Below are positions 53,483 through 62,290 of a DNA stretch of 64,000 nucleotides, piece by piece. The translations under genes and the position numbers were made by a program. The notes beneath the pieces are model-generated. The model ran no database searches. It had not been told where the DNA came from and saw only the letters and a list, made by a program, of their open reading frames with translations. Position 1 is the stretch's first letter, and every line of letters begins with the position of its first letter. The DNA is taken from NCBI GenBank assembly GCA_963829705.1, contig CAWHJN010000001.1, positions 186,001-250,000 on the forward strand, in the 5' to 3' direction. The DNA comes from CAWHJN01 sp963829705. GTDB taxonomy: Bacteria > Bacteroidota > Rhodothermia > Rhodothermales > BA12.

Positions 53483-55702
53483 TCAGCGGGCGACGACGAG
53501 CGTGCCGGAAGCCGTCTGCGAGCCCGCGCGGAGGCGGTAGACGTACAGCCCGGCGCTCAGCGCTGCCGTGTCGAAGTCAGCGCTCTGGACGCCCGCGGCG
53601 CGCGGCGCATCCACCAGGCGTGCCACACGGCGGCCCAGCGTGTCGTACACGTCGAGCGTCACGTGCCCCGCCGTTTCGAGCGAGAACGGGATCGTCGTCA
53701 CGCCTGCCGTCGGGTTGGGGAAGCTCTGGCCGACGGCGAAGCCTTCAGGAAGCTCGTTCGGGCCGACGGCGACGACAGTGCCGAGGTCGCTCATGAATTG
53801 CGGCAGCAGCTTGTAGTTGCCAAAGCTGTACGTCAGCACGCCCTGGATGTAGCTGTACTTCGCACCCACGGTGAGCGAGGCGGCAAACGTGCTCGGGAAG
53901 TTGTTGGAAGCATCGTCGGCGCGCAGGGCGTCGGTCGTGCCCACGGTCTGAAACGCCCACTCGCCGAACGGCCCACTGGGCGCGTCGGGGTTGGTGCTCG
54001 TGATCTCGACGTTGTTGAAGCGCAGCATCATGCCTTCGTGCGCCTCGGCGGTCTTGGGATCGGCGAGCATCGTCGTCGTGACCTCCACGGGCGCGTACGG
54101 GCCGCAATCAGCGGTGCAGGTGAGCGTCTCGAAGGTCAGGTTTTCGAGCTGCGTCAGGCCGTTGAATTCGCTGATCTTCGCGCCCGTGATGCGGATCTGC
54201 GTGCCCGCGTCGAGCGCGCGCAACTCCGTGCTCGAACGCAGGAAGATGCCCGACCACGGATCGGTGCCGTCCTGCGCCGAGAAGATGTTGGACGAGTCGG
54301 CGTCCGTCTGGATCGTCACGACGAGGTCCATCAGGTTCGATGCCGCATCGATGGTCAAACCCGCGAGGGCCCCATCACCCGGCCCGCCGTCCGCCGTCGT
54401 CTGGATGTCGGCGATGCTGTCGATGGTCGAGAGCACACGGAGGGTTTCGGTGTCCGTATCGACGGTGGAATTGCCCGAGTCGGTCGCTTTGGCATAGTAC
54501 TGCACGAAGTCACCGTCGCTCAGCATCGACGCCGGGACCGTGGCGCTGTACTCGGCCCCCGTCGTGACGGCCATCGGGTAGACGCTGTACGCGCCGCCGT
54601 TGACGCTCACATAGAGTTCGACTTTCGAGAGCGTGTTGGGATCGACCGCCTCGGCGTTGACCGTGATGACGAGGTCGTCGGCACCCGTGACGAGGCTCGC
54701 CGGGCGCGACAGGCCCGTGATGCTGGGCGGCGCGCCGGGCAGCACTTCGAGGTCGCTGTCCGTCATCGGCACGAGGCGCAGGTTCGGGTTGGGGTTGAAA
54801 TACCCGAAGGCATCGTTGCGGTTGTAGAGCAAAAAGCCCGCGATGTCGACGCGCGCGCCGATGGCCGGCGGCACGAAGGGATTGCCCGCGTCGCGCACGT
54901 TGAAGTTGGCCGTCACGTAGTCCGTGCCCACGCGGTCGTTGCGGTAGCGCACGGAGATGTCCTGGAATTCCATCGCCAGCGACGTGGCGTTGTCCACGAA
55001 CGCGATGTTGAAGCGCCCTGCCGACCACTCGCTCGAGTTGCCGATGGCGATGCCACTCAGCTTCACGTACTCGTCGTTGTAGAGATTCCAGTTGGTGAGG
55101 TTGAGCTTCGACTGCACGGCCACGTTGGAGGCCGCATCGTCCGGCCCGACCATCATGATGTCGGTGATGGAAACGGGGATGGGCTGCATGATGGCGTCGG
55201 GGAAGCCTGCGGTGGCGTAGCTGTCCTCGACGAGCGTCGCCGTCGTCGGCGCGATCTGGAGCGTGCCGTTAAACACCGTCACTCTGCCTGTAACGGTGAC
55301 GATGCTGCCAGGGGCGTAGTTCTGCCAGCCCGTCGTCTGCCAGTTGCCATCGACGACCTGAACGGTGTAACCGGGCATCACGGTGCTGTTCTGCACGGCG
55401 CTCGTGTCGCGCAGGAAGAGGTGGACACGGCCCGGAATGCCGTTGTTGGGCGAGGCGTTGCCCGAGTCGTATACGTCGGTGAGCACGACAGCGGTGAAAC
55501 GCACCGTCGAGTCAGCCAGTGGCGACAGCAGCAGGCGTTCCAGTTCGGTGGTGCTCAGCGTGTTCTGGTTGGCGATGGCTTTGGCCAGCGAGTCCGGGTG
55601 GGCGGAGACGATCTCCTTGACGGTGACGTCTTTCACGTTCTGCGCCCGCGCCGCGAGGGGCAGGGCGAAGAGCGCGAGGAGGATGGTAGCGCGACGTAGC
55701 AT
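53483..55702 (-). CDS. T9SS cargo protein with OB-fold-like repeats
   Basis: 739 residues from ATG 55702 (signal peptide MLRRATILLALFALPLAARA). Several OB-like units resemble the N-terminal part of secreted nucleases and DNA-binding exoproteins: APGSIVTVTGRVTVFNGTLQ and AGTQIRITGAKISEFNGLTQ are two clear copies. A middle Ig/FN3-like part (SITGLSRPASLVTGADDLVI) follows and the C-terminus is a sorting domain (SFPNPTAGVTTIPFSLETAG, LDVYDTLGRRVARLVDAPRA, GLYVYRLRAGSQTASGTLVV). No nuclease active site is visible. Secreted or surface-attached. Followed by a strong terminator. Confidence 0.82.
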   Translation of the reverse strand: MLRRATILLALFALPLAARAQNVKDVTVKEIVSAHPDSLAKAIANQNTLSTTELERLLLSPLADSTVRFTAVVLTDVYDSGNASPNNGIPGRVHLFLRDTSAVQNSTVMPGYTVQVVDGNWQTTGWQNYAPGSIVTVTGRVTVFNGTLQIAPTTATLVEDSYATAGFPDAIMQPIPVSITDIMMVGPDDAASNVAVQSKLNLTNWNLYNDEYVKLSGIAIGNSSEWSAGRFNIAFVDNATSLAMEFQDISVRYRNDRVGTDYVTANFNVRDAGNPFVPPAIGARVDIAGFLLYNRNDAFGYFNPNPNLRLVPMTDSDLEVLPGAPPSITGLSRPASLVTGADDLVITVNAEAVDPNTLSKVELYVSVNGGAYSVYPMAVTTGAEYSATVPASMLSDGDFVQYYAKATDSGNSTVDTDTETLRVLSTIDSIADIQTTADGGPGDGALAGLTIDAASNLMDLVVTIQTDADSSNIFSAQDGTDPWSGIFLRSSTELRALDAGTQIRITGAKISEFNGLTQLENLTFETLTCTADCGPYAPVEVTTTMLADPKTAEAHEGMMLRFNNVEITSTNPDAPSGPFGEWAFQTVGTTDALRADDASNNFPSTFAASLTVGAKYSYIQGVLTYSFGNYKLLPQFMSDLGTVVAVGPNELPEGFAVGQSFPNPTAGVTTIPFSLETAGHVTLDVYDTLGRRVARLVDAPRAAGVQSADFDTAALSAGLYVYRLRAGSQTASGTLVVAR

Positions 55703-55787
55703 AGCGTTGGGTTGGGTTGATGAACAGGTAAAGAAAAGGTGAGATGCGCGGTAGGAAGGTGCTGCGGCACCTTCCTATGGATCGGAC

Positions 55788-57938
55788 TTATTTGATGATG
55801 ACGAAGCGGCCCGTCTGCGTTTTGCCCGTGTCGAGGTCGCGAACGGAGAACAGATAGAGGCCCGTGGCAAGGTTGAGGCTGTTGGCAGACAACAGATCCC
55901 AGGCGTGCTCGCCGCCCGCCACCACACGCCCGTCGCCCGAGAACGTGTCGTACCAGCGCGTATCGCCCGTGTACGTGTCGGCGTCGTGGGTGAACGAGTC
56001 TACGATTTCGCCTGCCGTCGAATAGATCCGCACGTCGGCGCGGGGCGGAAGGTTGTAGAAATACAGCTTGCGCGTCTGGTTGGAGTCGCCGTCCCACGCC
56101 GCGTTAACGCGGTAGGGATTGGGATACACCCCCACCTTCGCCGCATCGGCCTGAGTGGGTGTCCCGGGAAACACGCGCACGGCACTCGCCACGCGCGACG
56201 ACTCGAACGACGGCAGCCCCACCACGGCATCGCCCTCGTCGAAGGCCGTCACGGAAAAGGCGTACTGCCAGCCCGAAAGCAAGCCCGTCACGTCGAGTTT
56301 GTAGTCATAGCGCGTCGTGTCGCCTTCGAACGTCTGCGGTTCGGGCAATCGGATGGGCGCGAAGCCGTTGTTGAAGCCGGTCATGTTGCCGGGCGTGTCG
56401 TACTGCGCGAGCAGCGTCGTCTGGCCGAGCACGTCGCCCGCACGGTCTGCGCCGAGGTTGGATCGGTAGATCCGGTAGCCCTCGAAGTCGCGCTCTCCCG
56501 TGACGGGGTCGAGCGATGCCTCGGCGTTCGCGCTCCAGTAGAGCGTCGCCCGGCCTTCGCCCAACTCCACGCGCACATTCGGCGCGGCGGGCGGCTCGGG
56601 GATGAGAAAGCGGTCGAGCACGCCGTTGCCGTTGGCGTCCTCGCCCGCGTCGAGCCGCCCGTTGTAGTTGAAGTCCTCGCCGCCGAAGGTGCGCCGCGCC
56701 CAGCCGATGTTGCTGACGAGTTCAGCGCGGCTCTCGGGCGTATCGACTCCTTTGCCACTCGGCCCCTGGAACGCCTCGGGCTTGCGGGCACCCACGAAGG
56801 CGAAGGTCACGGCGAGGGTGTCGCCCGGCGCGACGCTGCGGAACGGCCCCGCCGCCGTCATTCCAATCCAGTTGCCCTGCGCCGTCTGCCCGCCCGTGCG
56901 GAGCGTTTCGTAGTACTGCCGCCGGGCGTCGAGGTAGGCGGCATCCGAAGGGAAGCGCGAGCGGTCGGGGTAGGGCGTGCCCATGCGCTGGTACCGCTCC
57001 TGATCGTCCTGCGGGCGGACGAGTTCGGGGTCGGTGACGCCGCCGAAGAGCCACCAGCGGGGGTTCACCTGCGGACGCGGCAGACCGTCCTGTGCGTATT
57101 CGTCGGCCACGTTGGGATGGAAAAAGCGCGTCTGGCCTGTCTGTGGGTTGCGCCACGACGCGCCGAGGAAAGAGATCGCGCCGTACGTGTTGATCGTCTG
57201 CTCGGGCCCGCCTGCGTTGAAGGCGTACGTGGTCTGGAGCGAGTCGAGGTAGCCGAGGCCGCCCTTGTTGAAAAACGCGGTGCCCGTCTCGGTCACCGTG
57301 TTGACGTTGCGGACGACGAGGTCGTGGTACAACCCGACGTAGACGCTGTCCCACGCCGCGCCGCTTACGTTGACGACGTTGAAGGTGACGATGGCGAAGG
57401 ACTCGGCGAAGGGGAAGTTGTAGGCGTACGACACCTGCGCGACGGAAATCCCCAGCCGTTCGGCGAAGCCCGAGATGGGCGTCAGCGTGCCCGGCACGAG
57501 GCGGGCGGTGTCCACGTACGCCGTCCGGAAATCCTGGTGCGACGTGGCCAGCGGGCTGAAAAACGGCGACGAGGGCAAACTCGACGTCTCGCTGAACGGC
57601 GCCACTTGCGCGAACTCGTAGCCCGGCGCGCCCGCCCGGTAGCCGCTGCTCGACGTGATGGCGCCGCTGCGGACCGTCACGAGGCCGTCGCTGCGAATGG
57701 CCCCCACCCACAACCCGGCCTCGAAGAGATGCTCGACGCCCGAATCCAGCGGATACTCGAACGACGGGGCACCCGTGGGGTTGTTACGCACGTTCGAGCG
57801 CCCGATGAAGCCCGCGTTCGTAAGCGTCAGGCCCACGTTGCCGACGTCCACCGTGGCTTCTTCGAAGGGGACCTGCGCCCCGGCGCGGGGGGCGGCACAG
57901 GCGAGGAGCACGGCAACGGCAAGCCAGAGGCGGAGCAT
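55788..57938 (-). CDS. T9SS cargo protein, extracellular FN3-type repeats
   Basis: 716 residues from ATG 57938 (MLRLWLAVAVLLACAAPRAG); ATG 57965 would add nine residues. Features: a long N-terminal Bacteroidota secreted-protein domain (DSGVEHLFEAGLWVGAIRSD), a dockerin-like acidic loop FNYNGRLDAGEDANGNGVLD, an FN3-like part (GRATLYWSANAEASLDPVTG), and the C-terminal sorting domain (VGVYPNPYRVNAAWDGDSNQ, DVRIYSTAGEIVDSFTHDAD, GLYLFSVRDLDTGKTQTGRF). It is probably displayed by T9SS. First gene of the minus-strand surface array, divergent from the methyltransferase lipoprotein. Confidence 0.82.
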   Translation of the reverse strand: MLRLWLAVAVLLACAAPRAGAQVPFEEATVDVGNVGLTLTNAGFIGRSNVRNNPTGAPSFEYPLDSGVEHLFEAGLWVGAIRSDGLVTVRSGAITSSSGYRAGAPGYEFAQVAPFSETSSLPSSPFFSPLATSHQDFRTAYVDTARLVPGTLTPISGFAERLGISVAQVSYAYNFPFAESFAIVTFNVVNVSGAAWDSVYVGLYHDLVVRNVNTVTETGTAFFNKGGLGYLDSLQTTYAFNAGGPEQTINTYGAISFLGASWRNPQTGQTRFFHPNVADEYAQDGLPRPQVNPRWWLFGGVTDPELVRPQDDQERYQRMGTPYPDRSRFPSDAAYLDARRQYYETLRTGGQTAQGNWIGMTAAGPFRSVAPGDTLAVTFAFVGARKPEAFQGPSGKGVDTPESRAELVSNIGWARRTFGGEDFNYNGRLDAGEDANGNGVLDRFLIPEPPAAPNVRVELGEGRATLYWSANAEASLDPVTGERDFEGYRIYRSNLGADRAGDVLGQTTLLAQYDTPGNMTGFNNGFAPIRLPEPQTFEGDTTRYDYKLDVTGLLSGWQYAFSVTAFDEGDAVVGLPSFESSRVASAVRVFPGTPTQADAAKVGVYPNPYRVNAAWDGDSNQTRKLYFYNLPPRADVRIYSTAGEIVDSFTHDADTYTGDTRWYDTFSGDGRVVAGGEHAWDLLSANSLNLATGLYLFSVRDLDTGKTQTGRFVIIK

Positions 57939-58014
57939 GAAACGGGGGGAGGCTGGAGCACACATCAGCAGCCTATAATAATGGTCCGAGCACGCGGTCA
58001 CATGATGGGGGAGT

Positions 58015-58022
58015 TAAGTTTG
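58015..58022 (+). promoter_or_regulatory. Perfect -7 box match (TAAGTTTG)
   Basis: TAAGTTTG matches the Bacteroidota -7 consensus TAnnTTTG exactly, about 20 bases before the ATG at 58043, in the 104-base divergent region. A -33 TTG is not evident. Confidence 0.4.
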
Positions 58023-58042
58023 CCCTCCACGCTTCCGCCGCC

Positions 58043-58780
58043 ATGAAATTTCGCTGTTACACGCTTTCTGGATTCCTTCTCGCCACGCTACTGCTCGCCG
58101 CCTGCCGCGACGAGGCCCCGCCTGCCGAGCCGCCGTACCAGTTTCAAGTGCCCTCCACCGACGGCATCGGGAAGGTGTACATGGGCCGGGAAATCGCGCG
58201 CGTGATGGGGCACGAAGGCGCGGCGTGGCTCGAACGCGAAAGCCGCCGCGACACCGAGCTGCCCGACCGCGTCGTCGATGCGCTCGACCTCGACTCGAAC
58301 AGCGTCGTCGCCGACATTGGCGCGGGGACGGGGTACTTTACCTTCCGCATCGCGCCGCGCGTGCCCGGCGGGCGCGTGCTGTCGGTGGACATCCAGCCCG
58401 AGATGCTCGCCATCATCGAGGTCCGCCGCGACTCGCTGGGCCTTCCGAACGTCGTGTCCGTACCGGGTACCGAGCGTGATCCCAATCTGCCTGCCGACAG
58501 CGTGGACGTCGCCCTCATCGTGGATTCGTACCACGAGTTCTCGTACCCGCGCGAGATGACCGAGCAGATCGCGCGCGCCCTCCGGCCTGGCGGGCGGCTC
58601 GTGCTCGTCGAGTACCGGGGCGAGGACGCCACGCTGGGCATAAAAAAGCTACACACGATGACCGAGGCGCAGGTGCGCCGCGAGATGGACGCCGTGGGAC
58701 TGCGCTTCCGCGAAAACCGGACGGTGCTGCCGCAGCAACACCTGCTCATCTTCGAAAAGCCCGTCGCGGCAGGAGAGTAG
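58043..58780 (+). CDS. SAM-dependent methyltransferase carrying a lipoprotein signal
   Basis: 245 residues from ATG 58043. The N-terminus is a lipoprotein-type signal (FLLATLLLAACRDEAPP, Cys at 21). A class I methyltransferase fold follows: motif I VVADIGAGTGYFTFRIAPRV, post-I GGRVLSVDIQPEMLAIIE, and VDVALIVDSYHEFSYPREMT with IARALRPGGRLVLVEYRG. SAM is not known to be available in the periplasm, so an anchored methyltransferase is unusual; either it faces the cytoplasm, or the ligand is not SAM. Related exported proteins exist in other bacteria but their substrate is unknown to me. Confidence 0.78.
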   Translation: MKFRCYTLSGFLLATLLLAACRDEAPPAEPPYQFQVPSTDGIGKVYMGREIARVMGHEGAAWLERESRRDTELPDRVVDALDLDSNSVVADIGAGTGYFTFRIAPRVPGGRVLSVDIQPEMLAIIEVRRDSLGLPNVVSVPGTERDPNLPADSVDVALIVDSYHEFSYPREMTEQIARALRPGGRLVLVEYRGEDATLGIKKLHTMTEAQVRREMDAVGLRFRENRTVLPQQHLLIFEKPVAAGE

Positions 58781-58784
58781 CGGG

Positions 58785-58816
58785 ATGGTCGGGTTGGGGA
58801 TTGCCAACCCAGCCAT
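58785..58816. terminator. Hairpin between convergent genes
   Basis: ATGG-tc-GGGTTGG, loop, CCAACCC-ag-CCAT: a 4+7-bp interrupted stem between the methyltransferase stop and the FKBP stop. No U-run; likely a bidirectional Rho-type or transcription-stopping hairpin. Confidence 0.4.
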
Positions 58817-58827
58817 CTCCACCAACC

Positions 58828-59523
58828 CTAATTCTTGGTGAGCGTGTTCAGCGTGATCTCGAAAATCAGCGTGCTGTTGGGCGGAATGCCGGTCGTGCCT
58901 CGCTCTCCGTAGCCCAGCACGGGCGGGATGGTGACCTGCCGCTTGCCGCCGACCTTCATCCCGTTGGTGCCCGCGCTGAAGCCCGCGATGACGCTGGTGG
59001 AGCCGATGATGAACTGGAACGTGCCCGAGTCGAACACCGTGCCGTCGGTGAGCCGCCCGCTGTAGGTGACGACGGCCGCGTCGTCGGCGTCGGCGGTGGC
59101 CCCGGAGCCGGGCGTGATCTCCTCGATCTGCACACGATCGACCGACAGAAGCCGGAGATCGAACAGGACGACGCTGTTCCGCGGGACATCCTCGGTGCCG
59201 CGGCAGCCGAAGGCGAGCGCCGGGGGCACCCGGACGCTTCGCGTTCCCCCCACGCGCATCCCCAGCACGCCGGTGTCGAACCCCTCGATGACCTCTCTGC
59301 GGTCGAGTACGTACGTGATGGTGTCGTCGAAGACGGTGGTCTTGGAGGGGTCGTCCAGAAAGCCCTTGAAGGCGACCGTCACGGCGTCGTAGGTGGAGGC
59401 CGTCAGGCCGGTGCCGACGTTTTCGGTGATGAGGGCGACCTCGCCGGTGTCGGCCACGCAGTCGTCGGCATTGTCGCAGGCGGCAAGGAGGAGCGCGAAG
59501 GGAAGAAGTGCAAAGAGACGCAT
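58828..59523 (-). CDS. Tandem FKBP-type peptidyl-prolyl isomerase lipoprotein
   Basis: 231 residues from ATG 59523. Lipoprotein signal (LPFALLLAACDNADD). Two FKBP domains in a row: the first with YVLDRREVIEGFDTGVLGMR and VGGTRSVRVPPALAFGCRG, the second with VTYSGRLTDGTVFDSGTFQF, VIAGFSAGTNGMKVGGKRQV and IPPVLGYGERGTTGIPPNST. The second domain keeps the canonical FKBP ligand pocket; the first is more divergent. Periplasmic folding helper. Starts downstream of mdh on the same strand, separated by 169 bases including hairpins. Confidence 0.9.
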   Translation of the reverse strand: MRLFALLPFALLLAACDNADDCVADTGEVALITENVGTGLTASTYDAVTVAFKGFLDDPSKTTVFDDTITYVLDRREVIEGFDTGVLGMRVGGTRSVRVPPALAFGCRGTEDVPRNSVVLFDLRLLSVDRVQIEEITPGSGATADADDAAVVTYSGRLTDGTVFDSGTFQFIIGSTSVIAGFSAGTNGMKVGGKRQVTIPPVLGYGERGTTGIPPNSTLIFEITLNTLTKN

Positions 59524-59587
59524 GGTGGCGTGTAGAACGGAAAAAGGGAAAAACGGTGGAACGAGGCTGCGGATTCGTGCAAAAGGA

Positions 59588-59613
59588 AAGGCCCTCTCCA
59601 TCGGAAAGGGCCT
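59588..59613 (-). terminator. Terminator of mdh
   Basis: AGGCCCT, 10-base loop, AGGGCCT stem; on the minus strand it is followed by TTCCTTTT. It lies about 80 bases past the mdh stop. Confidence 0.55.
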
Positions 59614-59692
59614 CTCGGGAAAGCGTCAGGTGTCATTCGTCATCGGAAAGAGGCTTCTCTCCCGTGACCGATGACGTCTGACGAACGACGCC

Positions 59693-60640
59693 TCACGCCT
59701 GCGCCTGGATTTTCTCGAGGATCTCGATGTTATTCCGCACGTCGCTGGCCGACGTGTCGAGCAGGGCACGCTCGGCATCATCCAGTTCGACCTCGATGAT
59801 CTCCTCGACGCCGTTGCGGCCCAGCCGGGCGGGCGCGCCGATAAAGAGGTCGTCGAGTCCGTACTGGCCTTTCATCCACACGGCGCACGGCAGCACGCGG
59901 CCGCTGTCCTTGACGATGGCCTCGCACATCTCGGCCGCCGCCGCACCCGGCGCGTACCACGCCGAGGTACCCATGAGCTTGACGATCTCGCCGCCGCCGC
60001 CTTTGGTGCGCTGCACGATGGCGTCGATTTTGCCGCCGTCCATGAGCTGGGGCAGGGGAATGCCGCCGATGGTGGTGTAGCGGGGCAGCGGCACCATCGT
60101 GTCGCCGTGGCCGCCCATGAGCAGCGCCTGAATGTCGCGGACCGAACAGCCCAGCTCCATCGCGATAAAGGCGCGGTAGCGGGCCGTGTCGAGCACGCCG
60201 GCCATGCCCATCACGCGCTGGCTCGGAAAGCCGCTCGTCATGTAGGCCACGTAGGTCATCACGTCGAGGGGGTTGGAGACGACGATGATGTGGGCGTCGG
60301 GGCTGTGGGCCGCGAACTGCTCGGTGACGGACTTGACGATGCTGGCGTTTTTGGCGAGCAGGTCGTCGCGGCTCATACCGGGCTTGCGCGCCAGACCCGC
60401 CGTGATGACGCAGATCTGCGAGTCGGCCGTGTCGGCGTAGTCGTTGGTGCCCGTCACGCGCGTGTCGTAGCCGTGGATAGGCGCAGCCTCGTACATGTCG
60501 AGCGCCTTGCCCTGCGGCAGGCCTTCGACGATGTCGATGAGGACGACTTCGCCGACCATGTCTTTGCGTGCCACGCAGTCGGCTACGGTTGCGCCGACGT
60601 TACCGGCTCCGATGACGGTGATTTTGGATTGGGTTGCCAT
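59693..60640 (-). CDS. mdh: Malate dehydrogenase (LDH-like)
   Basis: 315 residues from ATG 60640 (MATQSKITVIGAGNVGATVA); the in-frame ATG at 60691 adds 17 residues with no family support. Rossmann motif GAGNVGATVADCVA, AGLARKPGMSRDDLLAKNAS with the substrate-binding Arg, NPLDVMTYVAYMTSGFPSQR, the catalytic His in LLMGGHGDTMVPLPRYTTIG. It interconverts malate and oxaloacetate in the citric acid cycle. The dimer/tetramer LDH-like type is standard for Bacteroidota. Confidence 0.96.
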   Translation of the reverse strand: MATQSKITVIGAGNVGATVADCVARKDMVGEVVLIDIVEGLPQGKALDMYEAAPIHGYDTRVTGTNDYADTADSQICVITAGLARKPGMSRDDLLAKNASIVKSVTEQFAAHSPDAHIIVVSNPLDVMTYVAYMTSGFPSQRVMGMAGVLDTARYRAFIAMELGCSVRDIQALLMGGHGDTMVPLPRYTTIGGIPLPQLMDGGKIDAIVQRTKGGGGEIVKLMGTSAWYAPGAAAAEMCEAIVKDSGRVLPCAVWMKGQYGLDDLFIGAPARLGRNGVEEIIEVELDDAERALLDTSASDVRNNIEILEKIQAQA

Positions 60641-60943
60641 AGGTAGAAGTGGGGTAGTAGCGTCCGGCAAGTAACAAACGAGCCTCCGCACGCATTGTTA
60701 GATTCTGGGGAAGGTGGGCTGGGAAAGTAGAAAGTGGGAACGCGGAATGGGGAATGTCGAGGCTGGCGGTAGGGGCGCAGCGCGCGGCACCTCTACGCCA
60801 TGCGAACGGATGACGGCTCGCCCGAAAACGCCTCCGCCGCGCGTTGACCCTCGGGTGCTGGCGGATTGACTGGCTGGTCCTCGCCCAACCTCTTCCGCAA
60901 CGCGTTACCTTTACGCGCACTTCATCCTTCCGACGCCTCTCTC
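60641..60943. other. 303-base divergent intergenic region
   Basis: Lies between mdh and the symporter gene. It holds a G/A-rich stretch at about 60715-60770 with repeated GGGAACGCGGAATGGGGAAT-like words, and TACCTTTA at 60906-60913, 30 bases before the symporter start, a one-to-two-mismatch fit to TAnnTTTG. No open reading frame or RNA motif was seen in it. Confidence 0.5.
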
Positions 60944-62290
60944 ATGCCCTGGTACCGCAAGCTTCACTGGCAGATCATCGTTGGCCTCGTGCTGGGCCTG
61001 TTTTTCGGTCTGCTGGCCATACAGGTAGGGTGGAGCGGCTTCGTGGACGACTGGGTCGCGCCCTTCGGGACGATCTTCGTCAACCTGCTCAAGCTCATCG
61101 CCATCCCGCTCATCCTCGCCTCGCTGGTGGCGGGCGTCACGTCGCTGTCGGATCTGAGCAAGCTGAGCCGCATCGGGGGCAAGACGATCTTCATCTACAT
61201 CGCCACGACGGTCGTGGCGCTCGTGATCGGGCTCATTTGCGTCAACCTCATCCAGCCGGGGCGCTTCGTACCCGTCGAGATGCGCGCGCAGCTTGAAGCG
61301 ACCTACGCCGAGGATGCCGCCGGACGCCAGCAGGCGGCCACCGAAGCCGCCGAGCGCGGCCCGCTCCAGCCCATCGTGGACATCGTGCCGGACAACGTCT
61401 TCGGCGCGTTCACCGACAACCGGGCGATGCTCCAGGTCGTCTTCCTCGCCGTCGCCATCGGCATCGGGCTTTTGCTTATCCCGGCAGACAAGGCAAAGCC
61501 GATGCTGGACTTTTTCGACAGCATGAATTCGCTCATCATCAAGCTCGTCGATCTCATCATGCTGAGCGCGCCCGTCGGCGTCTTCGCGCTCATGGCGAGC
61601 ACCATCACGTCCATTGCAGGTGATAATCCACAGTACATCCTCGCGCTTCTGAGTGGGCTGGGCATGTACTGCCTGACGGTGCTGCTCGGCCTCGCCATCC
61701 AGACGGGCGTGACGTATCCCGTGCTGCTGAAGATCTTCACCCCGAAGGCGCTGCGCCGCTTTTTCCCTGCCATCGCGCCCGCCCAGCTCGTGGCGTTCTC
61801 GACGTCGTCGAGCGGGGCCACGCTGCCGGTAACGCTGGAAGTGGCGGAGGAAAACCTGGGCATCCACAAGGAGACGGCCTCGTTCGTGCTGCCCCTCGGC
61901 GCGACGGTCAACATGGACGGGACAGGGCTCTACCAGGCCGTCGCCGCCGTCTTCATCGCGCAGGTCATCGGGATGGATCTGGGGCTGGGCGCGCAGCTGA
62001 CGATCATCCTCACCGCTGTGCTCGCCTCGATCGGCACGGCGGCGGTGCCGAGTGCGGGCATCGTGATGCTCGTCATCATCCTCGAATCCGTCGGCATTCC
62101 TGCGGCGGGCATCGCGCTCATCCTCGGCGTGGATCGCATTCTCGACATGTGCCGCACCGTCACCAACGTCACGGGTGATCTCACTGTGGCGTGCATCGTC
62201 GCGGAGAGCGAAGGTCAGCTGCTCACCTACGAAGAAATTCAGGCGCGCCGCGCGATGGCCGGGCCCGTTGTGCCGCTGGAGGTGCGATGA
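60944..62290 (+). CDS. Dicarboxylate/amino acid:cation symporter (DAACS family)
   Basis: 448 residues from ATG 60944. Start choice: MPWYRKLHWQIIVGLVLGLF gives the usual N-terminus; an earlier in-frame ATG at 60866 is rejected. Typical DAACS pattern with eight helices and two hairpins: APFGTIFVNLLKLIAIPLIL, the serine-rich hairpin AFSTSSSGATLPVT, and TM7 ATVNMDGTGLYQAVAAVFIA. C-terminal LILGVDRILDMCRTVTNVTG. Takes up glutamate, aspartate or C4-dicarboxylates with sodium or protons. An insertion of charged residues after TM3 (MRAQLEATYAEDAAGRQQAA) is longer than usual. Coupled to the next gene by ATGA. Confidence 0.93.
   Translation: MPWYRKLHWQIIVGLVLGLFFGLLAIQVGWSGFVDDWVAPFGTIFVNLLKLIAIPLILASLVAGVTSLSDLSKLSRIGGKTIFIYIATTVVALVIGLICVNLIQPGRFVPVEMRAQLEATYAEDAAGRQQAATEAAERGPLQPIVDIVPDNVFGAFTDNRAMLQVVFLAVAIGIGLLLIPADKAKPMLDFFDSMNSLIIKLVDLIMLSAPVGVFALMASTITSIAGDNPQYILALLSGLGMYCLTVLLGLAIQTGVTYPVLLKIFTPKALRRFFPAIAPAQLVAFSTSSSGATLPVTLEVAEENLGIHKETASFVLPLGATVNMDGTGLYQAVAAVFIAQVIGMDLGLGAQLTIILTAVLASIGTAAVPSAGIVMLVIILESVGIPAAGIALILGVDRILDMCRTVTNVTGDLTVACIVAESEGQLLTYEEIQARRAMAGPVVPLEVR

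Noticed and set aside
52784..55699. 971-codon plus-strand frame
   Set aside because: Antisense to the T9SS cargo gene and the lipoprotein gene; Arg/His/Val-rich without any fold signal.
55753..55776. Hairpin AGGAAGGTGC...GCACCTTCCT as terminator
   Set aside because: Perfect 10-bp stem but no U-run on either strand; kept only as a possible structural element downstream of the cargo gene at 55788.
55905..58046. 713-codon plus-strand frame
   Set aside because: Antisense to the cargo gene with the clear C-terminal sorting domain.
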